Below, one piece after another: positions 15,813-20,835 of a DNA stretch of 20,835 nt. Position numbers and translations under genes: made by a program. The number at the start of each line of letters is the position of its first letter. Position 1 is the stretch's first letter. Origin of the DNA: Candidatus Segatella caccae. Its GTDB lineage: Bacteria; Bacteroidota; Bacteroidia; Bacteroidales; Bacteroidaceae. Location: NCBI GenBank assembly GCA_900556395.1, contig USOQ01000046.1, forward strand, positions 1-20,835. The letters run 5' to 3'. The notes beneath the pieces were generated by a model. That model ran no database searches. It was given only the letters and a program-made list of their open reading frames with translations, and was not told the origin of the DNA.

Positions 15813-16190
15813 ATGCAACAGAAAGAAGTGATGCCAACGGACATGAAGGTTCTGATGAATCATATATATGAATATAAAAAAGGTGTGCGCCGCATGGTGC
15901 TTTTCACTTTCAACGAGCGATTTGAGTCTTTTGCCATAACCCGATTGCAAAGTCAGAACATCAGTTATATCGTTCAGCCTGTGGGCAATGGTCGACTGAA
16001 CTTGTTCTTTGGCAAGCCTGAGTGTCTGGATGCTATCCGTCTGATGGTTAACAAACCTCTCAGCCAACTGACACCCGAAGAAGACTTTATCTTGGGTGCC
16101 ATGTTAGGCTACGACATTTGTGCACAGTGCGAACGCTATTGTGAGCGCAAGTGTCGTAAGGCTCAGGCAGCGGCCAGTCTTACAAACTAA
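15813..16190 (+). CDS. DUF2023 family protein with C-terminal four-cysteine cluster
   Basis: A 125-residue cytoplasmic protein of the DUF2023 family, function unknown. The body (IYEYKKGVRRMVLFTFNE, about 18-35; LNLFFGKPECLDAIRLMV, about 62-79) is a compact alpha/beta domain by appearance. The C-terminus carries Cys103, Cys106, Cys110 and Cys114 in a CxxCxxxCxxxC pattern within a very basic stretch, which could hold zinc or an iron-sulfur centre. It sits 64 bases after flavodoxin with a shared terminator; from memory this pairing recurs in Bacteroidetes, so a role tied to flavodoxin (partner, maturation or redox sensing) is a reasonable inference but unproven. Confidence 0.85.
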   Translation: MQQKEVMPTDMKVLMNHIYEYKKGVRRMVLFTFNERFESFAITRLQSQNISYIVQPVGNGRLNLFFGKPECLDAIRLMVNKPLSQLTPEEDFILGAMLGYDICAQCERYCERKCRKAQAAASLTN

Positions 16191-16287
16191 CTGTTTGAAA
16201 CTTTTAGATAGAAAAAATGATTTTGATAAAGTAGAATCTTGTTCGCTAATAATAAAGAATTCATAATGTTTTTGTATAATATGTATT

Positions 16288-16320
16288 AGGCTGTCCGTGA
16301 GGATGGCCTTTTCGCTTTTT
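16288..16320 (+). terminator. intrinsic terminator of the flavodoxin-DUF2023 operon
   Basis: A 9-bp stem with two G-U pairs (AGGCTGTCC / GGATGGCCT) and a GTGA (GNRA) tetraloop is followed by T-rich sequence, about 100 bases after the DUF2023 stop codon. Confidence 0.75.
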
Positions 16321-16383
16321 AGGGAAAACGTTGATTCAGGAGGCGTAAAGTAATAAGACTCTTGTTTTCGACATATTGCTTTT

Positions 16384-16433
16384 TTATAAATGCTGATTTT
16401 ATAAGTATTTATGCTGTTCTTATAAATGCTGAT
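16384..16433. repeat. imperfect repeat with TTATAAATGCTGAT units
   Basis: TTATAAATGCTGAT occurs exactly at 16384-16397 and 16420-16433, 36 bases apart, with a diverged copy (GTATTTATGCTGTT) between. Its function is unknown. Confidence 0.55.
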
Positions 16434-16509
16434 GCAGCAAAAATGCCTGCTTATGGCACAACAGTGCTCTTTAAGTGGCACTTATACAGAACGGGAAGTA
16501 ATTGTTTTC

Positions 16510-16690
16510 TTTAGCCTATAAATCTATGTTCTAAAGTATCGAACTTATATTCTAAAGTTTAGAACCTGTATCCTAAAGTATAGAACTTATGTTTTAAAGT
16601 TTAGAACATAGATTTATCTGTGGTTTAACGATTTTTAGTCCGCAAAACAGAACAAAGACAAGGCTTTGAATAGAACTTTTATAGGCTAAA
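16510..16690. repeat. nested inverted repeats around the palindrome array
   Basis: Outer pair: TTTAGCCTATAAA at 16510-16522 is perfectly inverted at 16678-16690 (13 bp). Inner pair: ATAAATCTATGTTCTAAA at 16518-16535 is perfectly inverted at 16600-16617 (18 bp). The two left arms overlap by five bases, so the two pairings compete. Confidence 0.75.
16529..16612. repeat. four tandem 21-bp units, each with a 15-bp palindrome
   Basis: Units begin at 16529, 16550, 16571 and 16592, exactly 21 bp apart. Each carries a version of TTCTAAAGTTTAGAA, which is a perfect palindrome around a central base in unit 2 and imperfect in the others, followed by a less conserved 5-6 base spacer such as CTTAT. The 21-bp period places each palindrome on the same face of the helix. 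No unique spacers are present, so it is not a CRISPR array. Confidence 0.8.
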
Positions 16691-16811
16691 TAGAACATTT
16701 ACGGCAATAGTTGAAAACTCCCATTAATATGATTTTTCGGCAAAAAATGCACATTTTAAATACGTAGGAAGAAATGGAAGCCTGTAAGCGAAGTACTCAG
16801 AAACAAAAGCA

Positions 16812-16859
16812 AAGAGTGGAAGAACAACAACTTGGATTAACAGTAGTTCTTCCGCTCTT
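16812..16859 (-). terminator. probable terminator of the AAA ATPase gene
   Basis: On the minus strand, just after the ATPase stop codon, a 14-bp stem with one G-U pair (AAGAGCGGAAGAAC / GTTCTTCCACTCTT) encloses a 20-nt loop and is followed by T-rich sequence. Confidence 0.65.
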
Positions 16860-16879
16860 GATATTTTCTTCAAGACAAT

Positions 16880-18124
16880 CTATTCTTTTCCCAAGAGGAA
16901 ATCGGAGAGGCTCATCATCAGAATGCCCTCTTCATTATAACCCGAACGATACCTATCCCCAACGATAATCAGTTTGCGAAAGCCATCGTTTACATTCAAA
17001 AGAGAAGCCTGCTCCTGATCTACCTTCTCCTTATCAGGCAAGGCGTAAGCCGACTGGATATAGAGGCGTTCATCATGACGGTTCACCACGAAATCAATCT
17101 CAAGATTCCTACGCTGCAACTTACCATTCTCATCTCGTTTGAAACTCTCCACTGACCCCACATCTACAGTATAACCCTGCTTCCGCAACTCGTTATAAAC
17201 CACGTTTTCCATGATATGAGTGAATTCTATCTGCCGGAAATCTACCACGGCATTTCTGATACCGATGTCCTCGAAGTAATACTTGGTACCAGTACCAATA
17301 TATTTGCGCCCCTTCACATCATAACGCAAAGCCTCGCTGATGATGAAGGAATCCTGCAGGTATTCCAGATACTTGCTGATTGTATTACCACTTATCTCTA
17401 CTCCACCAGCCGACTTAAACGTATTGGAGATTTTCAAGACATTGGTACAAGAACCTATCGTAGATGCAAGGAAACGTACCAGCTCTTTCATTCCCTCTGG
17501 ATTCTTCAAGCGATTTCGGTCCAATACATCTCTCAGATAAACAGTCTCATAAATCTCTCGAAGATAGTTTTGCTTGGCTTCAGGGCTTTCCATCTGCACC
17601 ACAGCAGGCAATCCACCATAAAGATAATAGGTTTCCAGGGCTTGACGCTCCTCTCCTCCCACAACCTCGTAGTATTCAGAAAAGCTCAATGGATGAATGC
17701 GGATTTCCCAACCTCTGCCTCTAAACTCTGTGATTACATCCTTTGACAAGAAACGAGCATTGGAACCTGTAACATACACCTCAGCATTCTCCACATGGAG
17801 ATAAGAGTTGAGCACATCCTCAAACTCCTTTACCATCTGAACCTCATCAAGAAGAATGTAATACTTCTCCTTGTCAACCATCTGAGCATCTATATACTCT
17901 AAGAGTGCATCAGGGTCACGGAGTTTCTTGTTTCTGCGGTCTTCAAGATTTACTTGTATGATATGGTCTTCCGCAACACCTCTTTCAAGCAAATGCTTGC
18001 AAAAGATGTTGAAAAGAAGAAAAGATTTACCACATCGGCGGATGCCAGTGATAATCTTTATCATCCCATTGCCTTCGGCAGAGATGAGCTTATCTATATA
18101 TTCCTTGCGCTCAAAATACATCAT
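16880..18124 (-). CDS. AAA ATPase with C-terminal DUF4143 domain
   Basis: A 414-residue protein of the widespread AAA_14-DUF4143 group. The N-terminal ATPase has Walker A GIRRCGKS at 27-34, Walker B YYILLDEVQMV (about 98-108) and the sensor-like VTGSNA (about 139-144). The DUF4143 part (about 195-380) ends with NLEIDFVV and YIQSAYAL, resembling a degenerate PD-(D/E)xK nuclease fold with Gln in place of the usual acidic residue. Cellular function is unknown; many genomes carry numerous paralogues that appear mobile. It is a single gene with its own consensus promoter (18165-18196) and terminator, in an AT-rich accessory stretch. A second in-frame ATG directly follows the first. Confidence 0.9.
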   Translation of the reverse strand: MMYFERKEYIDKLISAEGNGMIKIITGIRRCGKSFLLFNIFCKHLLERGVAEDHIIQVNLEDRRNKKLRDPDALLEYIDAQMVDKEKYYILLDEVQMVKEFEDVLNSYLHVENAEVYVTGSNARFLSKDVITEFRGRGWEIRIHPLSFSEYYEVVGGEERQALETYYLYGGLPAVVQMESPEAKQNYLREIYETVYLRDVLDRNRLKNPEGMKELVRFLASTIGSCTNVLKISNTFKSAGGVEISGNTISKYLEYLQDSFIISEALRYDVKGRKYIGTGTKYYFEDIGIRNAVVDFRQIEFTHIMENVVYNELRKQGYTVDVGSVESFKRDENGKLQRRNLEIDFVVNRHDERLYIQSAYALPDKEKVDQEQASLLNVNDGFRKLIIVGDRYRSGYNEEGILMMSLSDFLLGKE

Positions 18125-18140
18125 TTCACTGAAAATATTT

Positions 18141-18152
18141 GTGTCAAGACAC
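18141..18152. promoter_or_regulatory. small dyad in the ATPase leader, possible operator
   Basis: GTGTCAAGACAC is two inverted 5-bp half sites separated by AA, placed between the -7 element and the start codon of the ATPase. It may be a repressor site or an RNA hairpin; the short length leaves chance as an option. Confidence 0.25.
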
Positions 18153-18164
18153 GTATTTTTGCAG

Positions 18165-18196
18165 CAAAAGTACGCTTTTTACTCGATAACGCCAAA
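18165..18196 (-). promoter_or_regulatory. promoter of the AAA ATPase gene
   Basis: On the minus strand TTTG (18196-18193), a 20-base spacer and TACTTTTG (18172-18165) match both Bacteroidetes boxes, 41 bases before the start codon. Confidence 0.75.
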
Positions 18197-18225
18197 CTCT
18201 TTCATCGATTTAACTCTTCAGAAAC

Positions 18226-18252
18226 ATAAAAAGGGCACGATTACTCGTGCCC
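18226..18252 (-). terminator. intrinsic terminator reading on the minus strand
   Basis: GGGCACGA and TCGTGCCC form a perfect 8-bp stem with a 4-nt loop, followed on the minus strand by TTTTTATG. It would stop transcripts coming from the right-hand cluster, or a short RNA from the gene-free region, before the ATPase promoter. Confidence 0.75.
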
Positions 18253-18498
18253 AATAGCAGAAATCTTTAAGAAGGCAAGTACTGCCATCGTTGCCTAATC
18301 GATGAGATGCAGAAAACCACATCAATATCTAAAACATTTTATTTGCCGTAGCAAATAGCAAAGAACGTTTTTAAAGCTTAATAAATATGTGTACTCTGAC
18401 ACATACCATTAAAACTAATGCTAGAATTATGTCTTCCACCATCATTTTAAAATTTAAGTTGTTAAAAATATTCATCTGCGTATCTTAGATTCATCTAT

Positions 18499-18521
18499 AG
18501 TCCGACATCATTTGTCGGACT
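18499..18521. other. hairpin downstream of the unknown 160-residue gene
   Basis: AGTCCGACA and TGTCGGACT pair over 9 bp with a 5-nt loop, 23 bases after the stop codon at 18545. No T-run follows on either strand, so it may protect the 3' end of the message rather than terminate it. Confidence 0.5.
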
Positions 18522-18544
18522 AATCTCTTTATAAAACCATAGCA

Positions 18545-19027
18545 CTATGACATTATCTCTTTTTTTTGTTTTACGTCCTCTAATTCTCTACATAAACAAT
18601 TATAGAGTTGCTCCCACCAAACAATATCTGCCAAAGGCATTGCCTCTGTTGCTGTATATCTTTCTCCATTATTTAATATAAGGAGATCATTTCTACAATA
18701 ACAAGAAAACGTATAGGTATTTCCTTGATAGTGAATACAGTTACAAGATTTGAAATCCACATTCCCCTCACTTTTGTAAGAACAGATACCAACAAGGTGT
18801 GAACGTTCCAAACTCACCAAACCCTTCCTGTTCTTTAGATCAAAGAAATATTCTCTCCTCCAACTGCCATAGGAGCAGTATTCCTTTGTTGGCAACAGCG
18901 ACAAGAGTTTCAGAACTGCCCTAGCATAGACTTTACAAAACTCATCCAAGGAACTACTTAGGTATGAAGGCTTCAGCTCATCAATTGCTACAAACTGTTT
19001 AAGCATAAAACTACTATCCATCTCCAT
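18545..19027 (-). CDS. hypothetical protein, unrecognised
   Basis: About 160 residues, soluble in appearance, with no signal peptide or membrane segment. The sequence has a helical N-terminal part (LDEFCKVYARAVLKLLSLL), then a Cys- and aromatic-rich middle (CSYGSWRREYFFDL, CNCIHYQGNTYTFSCYC) and ends in a charged helix. I recognise no family. The preferred start is the ATG at 19027 (MEMDSSFML), 22 bases after the original stop of the leucine-rich-repeat gene; the frame extends to a TTG at 19063, which would overlap that stop. It is the last gene of the right-hand minus-strand cluster. The Cys pattern could bind metal, but this is a guess. Confidence 0.55.
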   Translation of the reverse strand: MEMDSSFMLKQFVAIDELKPSYLSSSLDEFCKVYARAVLKLLSLLPTKEYCSYGSWRREYFFDLKNRKGLVSLERSHLVGICSYKSEGNVDFKSCNCIHYQGNTYTFSCYCRNDLLILNNGERYTATEAMPLADIVWWEQLYNCLCRELEDVKQKKEIMS

Positions 19028-19049
19028 ATTCTGTAATAATTTTGAAAAT

Positions 19050-20104
19050 CTATTGAATAGCAACTTTCTTCACACTACCATCGCTATACTTCACGATGTT
19101 CAAACCCTTGGTAGGAGCAGACAATCGCTGACCATTCTGGGAATAGCGAGAGAGTTCCTTGGCGTCATTTGAGGTGATTACATTATTGATGCCTGTTGGG
19201 TCAAACTCTACGATGTTCTCAAAATAACCAAATTCAGAAAGCCAATAATCATCATAAGTTCCTTTTGGAACGTAAACAGTACATTTTTTTGCATCGCAGC
19301 CATCAAAAACGTAACTCCCATATCTGGTAGTTTTTCTGTATATACATAAATAGAAGTTAAACCACTACAACTATAGAAGGCGTCATCGCCAATCTCGGTA
19401 AGACCTGAAGGAAGGGTTATACTTGTTAAACCACTACAGTATTCGAAGGCGTAATTGCCAATCGAGGTAACACCAGAGGGGAGGGTTAACCTTGTTAAAC
19501 CACTACAGCCCGCGAAGGCGCTATAGCCAATCTTGGTAACACCAGAGGGGAGGGTTATACTTGTTAAACCCCTACATGCCGCGAAGGCGACATTGCCAAT
19601 CGAGGTAACACCAGAAGGGAGGGTTATACTTGTTAAACCACTACATGCCGCGAAGGCGTCATTGCCAATCGAGGTAACACCAGAAGGGAGGGTTAAACTT
19701 GTTAAAACACTACAGCCATAGAAGGTGTAATCGCCAATCTTATCGTTAGAAGTAGAATAATAAGGATAATGAATATAATAATAATCTCCACCTTCTACGA
19801 TCTTTGCGTCTGACAAATCTAATACAGATAGCATTCCATCTGTATCATTACCCCTCACATCTTTCCCTGCCATTTCACGAATCATTCGCAAATCCGTACC
19901 ATTTATCTCACCAATAATTTTCAGATTAGTTATCTGAAATTTCTTAGTACTGCCTATCTTATCAGGCAAAGTACCAGCTTTTTCCAACTTAATGGTGATT
20001 TGTTTTGTAATCAAGCCTTCATCTGCAGCTGCTTTAATTGACAAGCAACCTAATACCATAAACAGTTCTGCCAAAAACAGTCCTTTAATAGTAAAATTTC
20101 TCAT
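19050..20104 (-). pseudogene. BspA-type leucine-rich-repeat surface protein, frameshifted near the C-terminus
   Basis: From an ATG at 20104 (MRNFTIKGLFLAELFMVLGC) the product has a signal peptide ending near residue 27, an N-terminal domain of about 100 residues, and LRR_5 repeats of 23 residues (GLTSITLPSGVTSIGN type) at about 131-255. BspA-like proteins are surface proteins linked to adhesion. After LPDMG the frame runs out of register and stops at 19208. Moving one base at 19317-19319 restores YVFDGCDAKKCTVYVPKG, the usual continuation, and reads on through NIVEFD and GLNIVKYSDG to a stop at 19050, about 351 residues in all. A single lost G in a GGGG run would explain it. The gene starts four bases after the HEPN-like gene. 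The truncated form may still be made, without the conserved tail. Confidence 0.85.
19370..19714 (-). repeat. five tandem 69-bp units encoding leucine-rich repeats
   Basis: Each unit encodes 23 residues, from Cys-Ser-Gly-Leu-Thr to the Ala-Phe before the next Cys. The DNA copies are nearly identical over long stretches, more than protein selection alone needs, which suggests recent expansion or gene conversion. Confidence 0.85.
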
Positions 20105-20108
20105 TTCT

Positions 20109-20525
20109 CTATTTTTTATTATTTTCTTTTTTGGTAGATAATATTCCATTAACCAAATCCATCAAGTCTGTTCTTTTCACCTTGCCACAAATCTGGCATT
20201 TAGAATTCATTTGAGAGTTTATTATATAATAATCCCCATCTCGTTCAATACAAGCATGAGCAAAGCTATGCCTTATATGCTTGAGAAGAGGGCTACACAC
20301 ACCTATACCCTTATACAATATGGTATTAGGCTTTACCGGGAAATTCAATTCGATTTTGCTTTTGCGCGTATCATGCACTAGTGAAACTTTTTTTCTTATT
20401 TTCAAGGGCACATCTTTATAGGAGTATCCCGTATGCCTACCTGTTCCCTCTTTCTCATACTGATACAACACTCTGTAAAAGAACTTAACGTCCTCAGATT
20501 TCAATGTAGAATTGAACATTTCCAT
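20109..20525 (-). CDS. HEPN-like protein with RxxxxH motif
   Basis: A 138-residue soluble protein. Residues about 83-99 (LLKHIRHSFAHACIERD) contain RHSFAH, which fits the RxxxxH motif of HEPN domains, a fold found in many RNases of toxin-antitoxin and defence systems; it recalls the pEK499_p136-type HEPN family. A CQICGK motif follows near the C-terminus and could bind metal with another pair, though only one CxxC is seen. It starts eight bases after the zinc-ribbon gene and ends four bases before the leucine-rich-repeat gene, so the three are probably one transcript. Assignment to HEPN rests on one motif and context; RNase activity is not shown. Confidence 0.6.
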   Translation of the reverse strand: MEMFNSTLKSEDVKFFYRVLYQYEKEGTGRHTGYSYKDVPLKIRKKVSLVHDTRKSKIELNFPVKPNTILYKGIGVCSPLLKHIRHSFAHACIERDGDYYIINSQMNSKCQICGKVKRTDLMDLVNGILSTKKENNKK

Positions 20526-20533
20526 AACAAAAA

Positions 20534-20734
20534 CTATTTTTGATTATTACGAGCCGCAATAATCTTATCCCTTTGTTCTTTGGTAAAAACCTGTCCACAA
20601 CAAGTACAAACATAATCTCCTGTCTTGACAGCCACATACTCAGGATTCAAATGGGTTTCTACCTCGAAGTTTGGATGCGAACAAGGCTTATCGCCCCATT
20701 CTTTACGGAGTTTTTCTGCTTTTAAGTAATCCAT
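20534..20734 (-). CDS. small zinc-ribbon protein
   Basis: A 66-residue protein with an N-terminal charged helix (MDYLKAEKLRKEWGDK), then PCSHPNFE and TGDYVCTCCGQVFTKEQRD. Cys18 and His20 with the CTCC/CxxC knuckle (about 43-46) make a likely zinc site of the small zinc-ribbon type seen in many bacterial lineages. A purine-rich GGGAAGGAAA precedes the ATG at 20734, unusual among the genes here in resembling a Shine-Dalgarno sequence. It lies eight bases upstream of the HEPN-like gene, which suggests coupled expression; whether it controls or assists that protein is unknown. Confidence 0.7.
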   Translation of the reverse strand: MDYLKAEKLRKEWGDKPCSHPNFEVETHLNPEYVAVKTGDYVCTCCGQVFTKEQRDKIIAARNNQK

Positions 20735-20795
20735 AGAAAATTTCCTTCCCTAACCACCTCATCACCCAAGGGTAGCGATTAAATAAACGGAAAGC

Positions 20796-20822
20796 GTGGG
20801 ATCTCCTCGTTACTCGTCCCAC
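20796..20822. other. hairpin upstream of the zinc-ribbon gene
   Basis: GTGGGA and TCCCAC pair over 6 bp with a 15-nt loop holding CTCGTTACTCG (two CTCG around TTA). It lies in the leader or promoter area of the right-hand cluster; no consensus -7 element is visible between it and the gene. Confidence 0.4.
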
Positions 20823-20835
20823 TGATTGAGGCCTT

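Larger units (their letters stand above)
16191..16879. other. 689-bp intergenic region with repeats and two terminators
   Basis: No convincing gene. It holds the terminator of the flavodoxin unit (16288-16320), a small TTATAAATGCTGAT repeat (16384-16433), a 21-bp palindrome array (16529-16612) inside nested inverted repeats (16510-16690), and the terminator of the AAA ATPase gene (16812-16859). Open frames here have low-complexity translations and no start context. Confidence 0.65.
18125..18544. other. 420-bp gene-free region with promoter and several hairpins
   Basis: No gene is supported here. Besides the ATPase promoter it contains hairpins with perfect stems at 18233-18252 (8 bp), 18273-18296 (6 bp), 18340-18357 (7 bp), 18386-18405 (7 bp) and 18499-18521 (9 bp). 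A near-consensus plus-strand promoter (TTG at 18459, 19 bases, TATCTTAG at 18481-18488) points at no present gene. Confidence 0.55.

Noticed and set aside
16104..16481. 125-codon minus-strand open frame
   Set aside because: It overlaps the end of the DUF2023 gene, the terminator and a repeat, and its translation is low in normal protein character.
16529..16612. CRISPR-like array
   Set aside because: Units are 21 bp head to tail with palindromes and no unique spacers, and no cas genes lie near.
16523..16677. Invertible promoter segment
   Set aside because: No TAnnTTTG promoter was found inside on either strand and no recombinase gene is in the window; inversion stays possible only as an untested idea.
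16774..16968. 64-codon plus-strand open frame
   Set aside because: It runs through the ATPase terminator hairpin and the end of that gene in antisense.
17216..17746. 176-codon plus-strand open frame
   Set aside because: It is antisense to the AAA ATPase gene, whose motifs prove the other strand.
19028..19063. TTG start for the unknown right-hand gene
   Set aside because: The ATG at 19027 is closer to normal usage and avoids overlap with the original stop of the leucine-rich-repeat gene.
19370..19714. CRISPR or satellite repeat
   Set aside because: The 69-bp units keep an open reading frame and encode a classical leucine-rich repeat.
20105..20149. Longer N-terminus for the leucine-rich-repeat protein
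   Set aside because: The extra 15 residues overlap the HEPN-like gene and would precede a normal signal peptide that begins at 20104.

Overview
The window looks like chromosome from a gut Bacteroidales species of the Prevotella/Segatella type, probably close to P. copri. This is inferred from the gene families (split chromate transporter, DUF4836 lipoprotein, Oar-like TonB-dependent receptor, DUF2023, BspA-type leucine-rich repeats), from Bacteroidetes promoters (TTTG or TTG, 19-21 nt, then TAnnTTTG), and from A-rich translation leaders without clear Shine-Dalgarno sequences. No rRNA, tRNA, CRISPR array or transposase was seen.

Left part (1-7430): a minus-strand pair encodes the two halves of a chromate-type transporter (ChrA family). 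Divergent from it is a plus-strand run of six closely spaced genes: an MFS nucleoside-type permease, a bifunctional-nuclease-family protein with a UVR motif, the 16S rRNA methyltransferase RsmE, a DUF4836 lipoprotein, and an ABC ATPase/permease pair. It ends at a strong intrinsic terminator.

Middle (7430-16320): a large TonB-dependent receptor gene has its own promoter and ends at a hairpin that probably also serves the convergent minus-strand operon. That operon reads coiled-coil protein, SlyD-type FKBP with a Cys/His-rich metal-binding tail, chorismate synthase AroC, and a class C beta-lactamase-type serine hydrolase. Then come two short plus-strand units with near-consensus promoters and GNRA-loop terminators: a small secreted protein, and a flavodoxin-DUF2023 pair.

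Right part (16320-20835): this is accessory in character, AT-rich and with long non-coding stretches. It holds a four-unit array of 21-bp palindromes enclosed by two nested inverted repeats, a solitary AAA ATPase/DUF4143 gene with a consensus promoter, a hairpin-dense gene-free stretch, and a minus-strand cluster. In transcription order the cluster is a small zinc-ribbon protein, a HEPN-like protein (RxxxxH motif), a BspA-type leucine-rich-repeat surface protein broken by a one-base frameshift, and an unrecognised 160-residue protein.

The observations most worth following are the 16510-16690 repeat structure, the zinc-ribbon/HEPN-like pair, the flavodoxin-DUF2023 pair, and the BspA frameshift, whose lost C-terminus can still be read in another frame.
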